A stretch of DNA of 5,804 nucleotides from Romboutsia_C sp015668195 (GCF_015668195.1 NZ_JADPFC010000021.1:1-5804); one strand, 5' to 3'. Positions 1 through 5,797 are shown, counted from the stretch's first letter. The notes: a model not told the origin generated them from the sequence alone. A program made the numbers and translations.

Positions 1-332
<332 letters not shown>

Positions 333-480
333 AAGTTGTTACCTGCTCAGACTATCATTATCTGAATATCTGGCTTGGTTTGTTTTCGATTCTTTTAAGA
401 ATCAGTTATATAAATTAACCTACTGTTTAATTTTCAAAGTTCATTTTAAGCGACTGTGTCGGCGCTACTTGTTCACAACT
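333..480 (-). promoter_or_regulatory. rRNA operon leader with boxA-like antitermination element
   Basis: This is the transcribed leader between the nearer rRNA promoter and the 16S 5' end. On the minus strand, 442-423 reads GAACTTTGAAAATTAAACAG, which resembles the Bacillus/Clostridium rRNA boxA (TGTTCTTTGAAAAC-type), the binding site for NusB/NusE antitermination complexes. A 16-base palindrome at 388-403 (GATTCTT arms) can fold into a small hairpin near the 16S processing region. The other half of any 16S processing stem would lie outside the window. No coding sequence is supported here; translated reading frames in such leaders are a known source of false gene calls. Confidence 0.75.
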
Positions 481-485
481 TCCTT

Positions 486-514
486 AGTTTATCAAAGTAA
501 TTTTACTTTGTCAA
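486..514 (-). promoter_or_regulatory. rRNA operon promoter P2 (proximal)
   Basis: On the minus strand a perfect -35 TTGACA (514-509) is followed by exactly 17 bp and then -10 TAAACT (491-486). The -10 is preceded by TGA, which makes it an extended -10. Transcription should begin near 480-479, giving a leader of about 147 nt before 16S. Short A-tracts (minus strand) lie upstream at about 518-522, 532-536, 544-547 and 550-554, and may act as an UP-like element. A sigma-A rRNA promoter is inferred from the consensus and from its position ahead of 16S. Confidence 0.8.
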
Positions 515-570
515 CTCTTTTTCGTTGTTTGTTTTTCTTGTTGTTTTCCTTTTTCTTAAGGACAAGTAAT

Positions 571-599
571 ACTATATCACCTTAATTTTATATGGTCAA
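571..599 (-). promoter_or_regulatory. rRNA operon promoter P1 (distal)
   Basis: This second tandem promoter lies 85 bp upstream of P2. On the minus strand -35 TTGACC (599-594), a 17-bp spacer and -10 TATAGT (576-571) are present, again with the TGA extended -10 trinucleotide. Two A-tracts on the minus strand (608-603 and 620-614) lie just upstream of the -35, 11 bp apart and so on about the same helix face, as expected for a curved UP-type element. Tandem promoters are normal for rRNA operons in Firmicutes. Confidence 0.75.
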
Positions 600-655
600 T
601 ACTTTTTTCAACATTTTTTTCATCTTAATTTTACTTTACATTTTATCATTTTATT

Positions 656-739
656 TTATCCACATATTAACAACTTATTAACATTGAAATGCTAAGGATC
701 TAAGTTTTTTTATCCACAATACTAACATAATTATCAACA
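656..739 (+). promoter_or_regulatory. Cluster of DnaA-box-like 9-mers
   Basis: Two perfect copies of the DnaA box TTATCCACA lie in the same orientation at 656-664 and 710-718. A one-mismatch copy, TTATCAACA, is at 731-739 and a two-mismatch copy, TTATTAACA, at 675-683. The first-to-third spacing is 54 bp and the third-to-fourth 21 bp, close to whole helical turns. The cluster sits between the nrdG terminator and the rRNA promoters in very AT-rich DNA. DnaA binding is inferred from the 9-mer only. The site could modulate the rRNA promoters or titrate DnaA. There is no dnaA or dnaN gene in view, so it is not called an origin. Confidence 0.5.
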
Positions 740-766
740 GTTTTATTTATAATATTTATTGTAAAT

Positions 767-813
767 AAAAAAGCTATAGGCTAAAATTTTATAATTTTAC
801 CTATAGCTTTTTT
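767..813 (-). terminator. Intrinsic terminator of nrdDG
   Basis: GCTATAGG at 773-780 pairs with CCTATAGC at 800-807. The stem continues inward, after one bulged base at 781, with TAAAATT (782-788) against AATTTTA (793-799) and a 4-base loop. On the minus strand the hairpin is followed by six U (772-767) and preceded by six A (813-808), so it is a strong Rho-independent terminator. Its outer arm begins one base past the nrdG stop codon. The flanking A and T runs make it nearly symmetric, but no plus-strand gene ends here. Confidence 0.9.
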
Positions 814-814
814 A

Positions 815-1354
815 TTATTTAGCTTCACATAACTCTCTCTCGATATATTCTTCAGCTAATATTATTTTCTTTTCTTTTAATGTTTTTTTTACATCTATTA
901 TCCTTTGATTAGAGGAACCTCTAAATTTTAAAAATATGTCTTTTTCATTCTTTTCAAATTTACCATCTACTAAAACATCTATATGTTTCAATAAGTTTAA
1001 ATTTTTAAATCTATTTGGATTTCTATCGTTTAAAAGTTCTTCAAATGTAAATCCTGTATAACTCCATACATCTAAATTATTAACTTTTGCCTCTTTAGCA
1101 ATTTCTTCTAGTGCCTCAGTCTGTAAAAATGGTTCTCCTCCAGAGAGAGTTATTCCTCTTTGTAATTTTAATTTATTTAATTTATCAATTATTTCTTTTG
1201 TATCTACTTCATAGCCTCCTCTTAGACTATGTGTTTGAGGATTATGACATTCTTCACAGTTATGAATACACCCTTGTGTCCATATAACCATCCTTAACCC
1301 TGGACCATCAACTATACTATCAAAAGTAATGGGTGATGCTATTCTTATTTTCAT
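815..1354 (-). CDS. nrdG: Anaerobic ribonucleotide reductase activating protein (radical SAM)
   Basis: This 179-residue protein matches the NrdG family in length and motifs. NrdG uses a [4Fe-4S] cluster and S-adenosylmethionine to form the 5'-deoxyadenosyl radical that abstracts hydrogen from the glycine of NrdD, making the active glycyl-radical enzyme in the cytoplasm. The cluster-binding CX3CX2C motif is C29, C33 and C36 in the context TQGCIHNCEECHNP. The GPG at residues 17-19 and the SAM-contacting SGGEP at 71-75 are both intact. The start is supported by a strong Shine-Dalgarno, AAGGGGGG at 1369-1362, 7 bases before ATG. It is the second gene of the operon, 17 bp after the nrdD stop codon, and the Shine-Dalgarno fills that gap, which suggests coordinated translation. 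An intrinsic terminator follows directly. Expression should follow the NrdR-controlled nrdD promoter region. Other glycyl-radical activases are unlikely because of the short length and the nrdD neighbour. Confidence 0.97.
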   Translation of the reverse strand: MKIRIASPITFDSIVDGPGLRMVIWTQGCIHNCEECHNPQTHSLRGGYEVDTKEIIDKLNKLKLQRGITLSGGEPFLQTEALEEIAKEAKVNNLDVWSYTGFTFEELLNDRNPNRFKNLNLLKHIDVLVDGKFEKNEKDIFLKFRGSSNQRIIDVKKTLKEKKIILAEEYIERELCEAK

Positions 1355-1371
1355 AACTTATCCCCCCTTCA

Positions 1372-3723
1372 TTACTTATGCTTTATTCTATCACGAACTT
1401 CTGCTTGCTTAGCATTATTAAATCTATCTACCGTACCTACTAAATATCCTGTTATTCTTCTTATTCTTTCAAATTTTATACTACTATCTTCTTCATTTCT
1501 TCCGCAATAAGGGCATATATTACCTTCTATAACCCCCGAAAAACCACATATTGGATCTCTATCTACAGGGTGATTTATACTACCATACCCAATTCCTTCT
1601 TCTTTCATAGCTCTTATTATAGTTTCAAAAGCCTCTAAATTATCTGATGGATTACCGTCTAACTCTATATATGTTATATGTCCAGCATTAGTTAGGTTAT
1701 GATATGGAGCTTCAAGTCTTATTTTATCAAAGGCACTTATCTTATAATATACTGGTATATGGAATGAATTAGTATAGTACTCTTTATCTGTTATACCCTT
1801 TATATCACCATATATCTTTCTATCCATCTTAGTAAATCTTCCTGATAAACCTTCTGCTGGGGTTGCTATTAATGAAAAATTCAGCCCATACTCTTTACTT
1901 GCTTCATCCATCCTATTTCTCATATGCCCTATTATTTTTAAACCTAATTCTTGAGCTTCTTCACTTTCACCATGATGCTTTCCTATAAGACCTATTAAAC
2001 ATTCAGCTAGACCTATAAATCCAACCGTTAATGTTCCTTGCTTTATTACATCTTTTAATTTATCTTCTGGTCCTAACTCTGATGAACCTTTCCATACTCC
2101 TTGTCCCATTAAGAATGGGAAGTTTTTCATTTTTTTATTACCTTGTATTTCCATTCTCTCTAGCAATTGTTCTATTACTAAATTAATTTTTTCATCTAAT
2201 TCTTCAAAAAATCCATCTATATCTACAACTTTTTTGCTTATTAATCCATGTTTAATCCCTAGCCTTGGAAGATTTATAGTTGTGAATGATAGATTACCTC
2301 TTCCACTTACAGTTTCTTCACCACATTCATTTCCAAGTACTCTAGTTCTACATCCCATATATGTAGCTTCTGTTTCAGGATTTCCTTCTTCGTAATATTT
2401 TATATTGAAAGGAGCATCTAAGAAACTAAAGTTAGGGAATAATCTTTTAGCAGATACTCTACATGCTAATTTAAATAAATCATAATTTGGATCTCCTGGG
2501 TTTAAACTTATTCCTTCCTTAACTTTAAATATTAGAATTGGGAAAATTGGCGTCTCACCATTTCCAAGTCCACTTTCAAGAGATAATAAAAGGTTCTTAG
2601 TGACCATTCTACCTTCTTCAGTAACATCTGTTCCAAAGTTCACACTAGAAAAAGGTACCTGAGCACCTGCCCTAGAGTGCATAGTATTAAGATTGTGTAT
2701 AAATGCTTCCATAGCTTGATAAGTTCTTCTATCTGTCTCTCTATAAGCTTCTGAATATGCAAATTTTTGTATATTCTCTACAAATGCTTCATCTAATCCT
2801 AATTTATCTATTAGCTCTCTAGTCTCTTCTTGTTTATATTCATCTTCTATTTTTATACTTAATTTAGTCTTAAGTCTATACTCGATATCATTTACTATAC
2901 ACTTTATTTCCTCTGTCTTATCCTCAGATTTAAATAATTTAATAGCCTTTGATATATTATCTATATAGAACTTTTTAAAAGTCTTATATACACCTTCTGC
3001 TAGACCATAATCAAAGAAAGGTATACTTTGTCCACCATGTTGATCATTTTGATTACTTTGAATAGCTATAGCTGCTAATGCTGCATAACTTATTATATCG
3101 TTTGGCTCTCTTAAAAATCCGTGTCCTGTTGAGAATCCACCTTTGAATAGCTTATTAATATCTATTTGACAACAAGTTAAAGTACCCATATTTAAAAAAT
3201 CCATATCATGTATATGTATATCTCCATTATCATGAGCATATGAGTGCTCTGGCTTTATTACATGCGTTTTACAAAACTCTTTAGATACTGTACTTCCATA
3301 TTGAAGCATAGTACCCATCGCAGTATTTCCATCTATATTAGCATTCTCTCTTTTTATATCTGCATCATTTGCATCTTCAAAAGTTATCTCTTCAATAGAT
3401 TTCATAAGTCTTGTTTTTGAATTTCTGATTCTACTTCTTTCTGTTCTATATATTATGTACTCTTCACTAGTTTTTGCATGACCTGTTTCTATTAACACTT
3501 TTACTACTGCATTTTGAATATCTTCTACTCCTGGAATTGAATTTATATACTTCTTATTCAATAACTTTATGACTTCTTGTGTTAATTCTTCCGCTATATT
3601 ATAATCTGCTGATTTCCCATCTTGCTGAGCTATTTTACTTGCGGCTAAAAATATAGCTCTAGTTATCCTATCTGAGTTAAAAGGTATTATTCTTCCATCT
3701 CTTTTCTTAACATAATTTATCAT
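1372..3723 (-). CDS. nrdD: Anaerobic (class III) ribonucleoside-triphosphate reductase
   Basis: NrdD reduces ribonucleoside triphosphates to deoxyribonucleoside triphosphates without oxygen. The protein has 783 residues from the chosen start. Residues 3-95 form an ATP-cone allosteric domain (VKKRDGRIIPF near the N-terminus), which senses ATP/dATP. The catalytic barrel follows, with CCQID (C184, C185), SNQNDQHGGQS (223-233), MHSRAGAQVPFSS (348-360) and MGCR (456-459). By comparison with T4 NrdD, C458 is the likely thiyl-radical cysteine. The C-terminal glycyl-radical motif is RITGYLVG, with G759 the radical site. A zinc-ribbon region precedes it: C726, C737 and C740 are present, but D723 occupies the place where a fourth cysteine would complete a CxxC...CxxC site. 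An in-frame ATG at 3765 would add 14 residues, but it has no ribosome binding site and the added codons overlap both NrdR boxes. The ATG at 3723 follows AGGGGG at 9 bases and starts the ATP cone correctly. The gene is first in an operon with nrdG. Confidence 0.97.
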   Translation of the reverse strand: MINYVKKRDGRIIPFNSDRITRAIFLAASKIAQQDGKSADYNIAEELTQEVIKLLNKKYINSIPGVEDIQNAVVKVLIETGHAKTSEEYIIYRTERSRIRNSKTRLMKSIEEITFEDANDADIKRENANIDGNTAMGTMLQYGSTVSKEFCKTHVIKPEHSYAHDNGDIHIHDMDFLNMGTLTCCQIDINKLFKGGFSTGHGFLREPNDIISYAALAAIAIQSNQNDQHGGQSIPFFDYGLAEGVYKTFKKFYIDNISKAIKLFKSEDKTEEIKCIVNDIEYRLKTKLSIKIEDEYKQEETRELIDKLGLDEAFVENIQKFAYSEAYRETDRRTYQAMEAFIHNLNTMHSRAGAQVPFSSVNFGTDVTEEGRMVTKNLLLSLESGLGNGETPIFPILIFKVKEGISLNPGDPNYDLFKLACRVSAKRLFPNFSFLDAPFNIKYYEEGNPETEATYMGCRTRVLGNECGEETVSGRGNLSFTTINLPRLGIKHGLISKKVVDIDGFFEELDEKINLVIEQLLERMEIQGNKKMKNFPFLMGQGVWKGSSELGPEDKLKDVIKQGTLTVGFIGLAECLIGLIGKHHGESEEAQELGLKIIGHMRNRMDEASKEYGLNFSLIATPAEGLSGRFTKMDRKIYGDIKGITDKEYYTNSFHIPVYYKISAFDKIRLEAPYHNLTNAGHITYIELDGNPSDNLEAFETIIRAMKEEGIGYGSINHPVDRDPICGFSGVIEGNICPYCGRNEEDSSIKFERIRRITGYLVGTVDRFNNAKQAEVRDRIKHK

Positions 3724-3732
3724 TTTAAAGCG

Positions 3733-3738
3733 CCCCCT
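3733..3738 (-). promoter_or_regulatory. Ribosome binding site that fixes the nrdD start
   Basis: On the minus strand AGGGGG (3738-3733) lies 9 bases before the ATG at 3723-3721. The upstream in-frame ATG at 3765-3763 is preceded only by A-rich sequence (GTAGTAAAAAACA) with no purine-rich site complementary to 16S. This supports the shorter 783-residue NrdD. Confidence 0.8.
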
Positions 3739-3740
3739 AA

Positions 3741-3756
3741 TTACTATATATTGTAT
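3741..3756. promoter_or_regulatory. NrdR box, proximal to nrdD
   Basis: TTACTATATATTGTAT matches the NrdR-box consensus acaCwAtATaTwGtgt at 13 of 16 positions, including the C and G ten positions apart and the whole AT core. NrdR is the zinc-ribbon/ATP-cone repressor of ribonucleotide reductase genes, which binds such boxes in pairs. The site lies 18 bp upstream of the nrdD start codon, so it should cover the early transcribed region or promoter. The core is palindromic, hence no strand. Confidence 0.8.
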
Positions 3757-3771
3757 TTGTTTCATTGTTTT

Positions 3772-3787
3772 TTACTACATATAGTGT
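3772..3787. promoter_or_regulatory. NrdR box, distal to nrdD
   Basis: TTACTACATATAGTGT matches the NrdR-box consensus at 13 of 16 positions, with the right half (ATATAGTGT) perfect. It starts exactly 31 bp from the proximal box, about three helical turns, which is a spacing reported for NrdR tandem sites and allows cooperative binding on one face of the DNA. A weak promoter-like pair on the minus strand (TTTAAA at 3792-3787, 17 bp, AACAAT at 3769-3764) would place this box in its spacer, which is consistent with repression by occlusion. Confidence 0.8.
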
Positions 3788-3795
3788 TTAAACTT

Positions 3796-3825
3796 AAAAA
3801 AAATCCCCTTTAATCTTTTAAAGGG
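3796..3825 (-). terminator. Leftward intrinsic terminator or attenuator upstream of nrdD
   Basis: CCCTTTAA (3806-3813) pairs perfectly with TTAAAGGG (3818-3825) around a 4-base loop. On the minus strand the hairpin is followed by G, A and eight U (3803-3796), as in a Rho-independent terminator; the plus strand has no U-run. It lies about 70 bp upstream of the nrdD start codon with no minus-strand gene before it. It either blocks transcription entering from the right or acts as a leader attenuator if nrdD is transcribed from the candidate promoter at 3849-3877. Confidence 0.75.
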
Positions 3826-3848
3826 ACTGTCTCGATGTTTACTTAAAT

Positions 3849-3877
3849 AGAGTAGCAAATTTAGAAATTTTAGTCAA
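3849..3877 (-). promoter_or_regulatory. Candidate promoter toward nrdDG
   Basis: On the minus strand TTGACT (3877-3872), exactly 17 bp, then TACTCT (3854-3849), preceded by TGC as an extended -10. Transcription would start near 3842 and meet the hairpin at 3825 after only about 17 nt. The -35 is strong and the -10 is weak (3 of 6). A second, weaker candidate overlapping the NrdR boxes is described under the distal NrdR box. The sequence does not decide which one drives nrdDG. Confidence 0.4.
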
Positions 3878-3903
3878 ACTAACCTAAAGCATTGAAATTG
3901 CTA

Positions 3904-3912
3904 TGTGGATAA
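3904..3912 (-). promoter_or_regulatory. DnaA box upstream of nrdDG
   Basis: The minus strand reads TTATCCACA, a perfect consensus DnaA box, 27 bp upstream of the candidate -35 of nrdDG. DnaA regulation of ribonucleotide reductase genes is established for E. coli nrdAB. Here the role is inferred from the 9-mer and its position only. A single box in AT-rich DNA could be chance. Confidence 0.4.
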
Positions 3913-4345
3913 TTTGAAGCTTAGTATTTGTAACATATACAAAAAAATATTATTTTTTTATTTTTTTTTATAATTTATTCATATTTAATAATCTTATTCA
4001 TATACTTACTACAACATAAAAATTTGGAAATTCAAAATATTATTGCTTATATTGAATTTATAATTACAACTTTAGGTTATCCAATATAGTCTAATACATT
4101 AGTAATTAATATAATTTATTTTATACTGTAAATAGTATAATATTATACATTAATTACTAATATAATATATTTACTATATTGCTCAATCAAATTCCTCTTT
4201 AATTTTAATTATTTGTAATATTAATTTATCAATATAATTTTCCAATGTAATAGATTTTTTAATATTAAAAAAACTGTATTTAAACATCAATTACACTTTT
4301 TTTAATACAATTAGTGCTTATGCCCAATAAGTTAACTTTATAAAT
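3913..4345. other. AT-rich intergenic region between nrdD and the aminotransferase
   Basis: This stretch separates two divergent genes. It contains the nested inverted repeat at 4098-4161, a 34-codon minus-strand reading frame at 4183-4287 that I do not accept as a gene, and long A/T runs (for example 3943-3971). A possible plus-strand -10, TACAAT (4306-4311), lies about 47 bp before the aminotransferase ATG but has no convincing -35 at 16-18 bp. I see no tRNA, known riboswitch or recognisable gene remnant. Confidence 0.6.
4098..4161. repeat. Nested inverted repeat with 13-bp perfect arms
   Basis: ATTAGTAATTAAT (4098-4110) is the exact reverse complement of ATTAATTACTAAT (4149-4161). Between them TTATACT (4121-4127) pairs with AGTATAA (4134-4140) around a 6-base loop. 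Each 13-mer is itself a near palindrome (10 of 13), and both are preceded by TAC and followed by ATATAAT or its start, so they can also be read as two similar sites 51 bp apart, close to five helical turns. There is no U-tract, so it is not an intrinsic terminator. It may be a paired operator for a divergent promoter region. AT-rich DNA makes such repeats easier to find by chance. Confidence 0.6.
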
Positions 4346-4357
4346 AAAGGAGATTTT

Positions 4358-5539
4358 ATGTTATCTAAAAGATTAGAAATGTTAACCCCTTCCTATACTT
4401 TAGAGATAAGTTCTAAAATTAGACAACTTAAAAGTCTTAACCTAGAAGTAATAGATTTGAGTATAGGCGAGCCTAATTTCAACGTGCCTATTAGAGCTAA
4501 ACTTTATGGAATAGAGTCATTAAATAACAATTGCACTAGATATGACGCTGTAACTGGAATAAAACCTTTAAAAGAAGAAATTTGTAAAAAACTTTTAAAA
4601 GAAAATAATTGTACATATTGTCCAGAAGATATAGTGGTATCTAGTGGTGCAAAACATTGCTTAACAAATACATTACTCGCCTTGACTAATCCAAATGATG
4701 AAGTTTTAATCCCTATACCATATTGGGTAAGCTATCCAGAGATTGTCAAAATAGTAAATGCAATTCCAGTATTTATACACACATCTAAAGATAATTCTTT
4801 TAAAATAAGAGCCGAAGACTTGTCTAGATACATAAGCAAAAATACCAAAGCTCTTATATTGAATAACCCAAATAACCCTACAGGAAGTATCTACACTAAA
4901 AATGAGTTAGAAGAGATAGTAGAAATTTGCTATAAAAATAATATATACATACTAGCTGATGAAATATATGAAAAAATATGTTATAAAGATAATTTTACAT
5001 CAATAGCATCTATAAGTAATTTAGCTAAGGATATAACAATAACAATTAATGGCTTTTCAAAATCAACTAATATGACTGGCCTTAGATTAGGATATATTGC
5101 ATCTAATAGCTCTATAGCAAAAGCTATAAGTTCTATACAAGGTCATTCTGTATCACATCCTTGTATTACATCTCAATACATAGCCTATGGAGCTCTAAAG
5201 GAATGTAACTCAGATATAAATCAATTCGTAGATGAGTATAAATTAAGAAGAAAATTGATCTGTGCTAAACTAGATTCAATTAATAATATAAGTTATATAA
5301 AACCTTATGGTGCTTTTTATGTGTTTATAGATATATCCAAACTAAAAAATACATTAAGCTATAATGGAAGTTTTTCATTAGAATTTTGTAGTAAATTTTT
5401 AGATACTTATAATGTAGCTGTTGTTCCAGGAATAGCTTTTGGATTAGATGATTATATAAGAATTTCTTTTGCCTGCGATGAATTTATTTTTTTAGAAGGG
5501 GTAGATAGACTTGATAAATTTATAAATTCTTTAGCTTAA
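4358..5539 (+). CDS. Class I PLP-dependent aminotransferase, probably aspartate aminotransferase
   Basis: This 393-residue protein is a full-length fold-type I aminotransferase of the AspC/AspB type. It would move the amino group between aspartate (or a related amino acid) and 2-oxoglutarate in the cytoplasm. Visible motifs are GEPNF (37-41), PYWVSYPE (121-128), NNPNNPTG (169-176) with N173 near the cofactor, ADEIYE (200-205) with D201 facing the PLP pyridine nitrogen, and NGFSKSTNMTGLRLGY (231-246), where K235 is the Schiff-base lysine and R243 a likely PLP-phosphate contact. R368 in YIRIS should bind the substrate alpha-carboxylate. K99 in SGAK aligns with the lysine that recognises the acidic side chain in Thermus aspartate aminotransferase, which favours aspartate; aromatic or prephenate activity remains possible. 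The usual W of MTGWR is L242. The start is supported by AAGGAG at 4347-4352, 5 bases before ATG. The gene is divergent from nrdDG and convergent with the rRNA operon at the right edge. Confidence 0.93.
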   Translation: MLSKRLEMLTPSYTLEISSKIRQLKSLNLEVIDLSIGEPNFNVPIRAKLYGIESLNNNCTRYDAVTGIKPLKEEICKKLLKENNCTYCPEDIVVSSGAKHCLTNTLLALTNPNDEVLIPIPYWVSYPEIVKIVNAIPVFIHTSKDNSFKIRAEDLSRYISKNTKALILNNPNNPTGSIYTKNELEEIVEICYKNNIYILADEIYEKICYKDNFTSIASISNLAKDITITINGFSKSTNMTGLRLGYIASNSSIAKAISSIQGHSVSHPCITSQYIAYGALKECNSDINQFVDEYKLRRKLICAKLDSINNISYIKPYGAFYVFIDISKLKNTLSYNGSFSLEFCSKFLDTYNVAVVPGIAFGLDDYIRISFACDEFIFLEGVDRLDKFINSLA

Positions 5540-5625
5540 TCTAAATTCATTTAAACATTTAACTTTAATAAAAATTTATAAATTATATTTAGATATTAAT
5601 AAAAATTTTATTGATTTAAAAATAC

Positions 5626-5660
5626 AAAAAGTATAGGTTTAAATAAACCTATACTTTTTT
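5626..5660. terminator. Bidirectional terminator between the aminotransferase gene and 5S rRNA
   Basis: GTATAGGTTT (5631-5640) pairs perfectly with AAACCTATAC (5645-5654) around the 4-base loop AAAT. Five A before and six T after extend the pairing and give a U-run on both strands. On the plus strand it ends the aminotransferase transcript 86 bp past its stop codon. On the minus strand it ends the rRNA operon about 17 nt after 5S. The stretch 5540-5625 before it holds only AT-rich DNA. Confidence 0.92.
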
Positions 5661-5676
5661 ATAAAATAAAAAAGAT

Positions 5677-5797
5677 TACGTGGCTACGTCTTACTCTCCC
5701 AGGGGGTCGCCCCCCAAGTACCATCAGCGCTAAAGAGCTTAACTTCTGTGTTCGGTATGGGAACAGGTGTATCCTCTTTGCTATAATAACCACATAA
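5677..5797 (-). rRNA. rrf: 5S ribosomal RNA
   Basis: The minus strand carries the conserved 5S core: ACACCTGTTCCCATACCGAA, then CAGAAGTTAAGCTCTTTAGC, GATGGTACTTGGGG and TGGGAGAGTAAGACG. The ends pair as expected for helix I: TTATGTGG near 5797-5790 with CCACGTAA near 5684-5677. Exact mature ends may differ by a few bases. This is the 3' end of a second rRNA operon, whose 23S would lie to the right of the window. A terminator follows about 17 nt downstream. Confidence 0.95.

Noticed and set aside
333..655. Small protein genes in the rRNA leader and promoter region
   Set aside because: The conserved sequence here is explained by the rRNA leader, boxA and promoters. Frames in such leaders are classic false calls.
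656..739. Chromosomal replication origin (oriC) suggested by the DnaA boxes and AT-rich DNA
   Set aside because: There are too few boxes and no dnaA, dnaN, recF or gyrase gene nearby. The rRNA promoters and the nrdG terminator explain the surroundings.
3823..3833. GGGACTGTCTC, which resembles the terminal repeats of some insertion sequences
   Set aside because: Only one copy, no partner inverted repeat, no target duplication and no transposase remnant. Three of its bases belong to the terminator stem.
4183..4287. Annotating the 34-codon minus-strand frame as a gene (a Spo0E-like small protein was considered)
   Set aside because: It has no ribosome binding site and no recognisable Spo0E signature. 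A frame of this length is plausible by chance; it is kept only as a low-interest finding.
4339..4344. TATAAA as a -10 for the aminotransferase gene
   Set aside because: It lies directly against the ribosome binding site, so the transcript would start within or after the AAGGAG.
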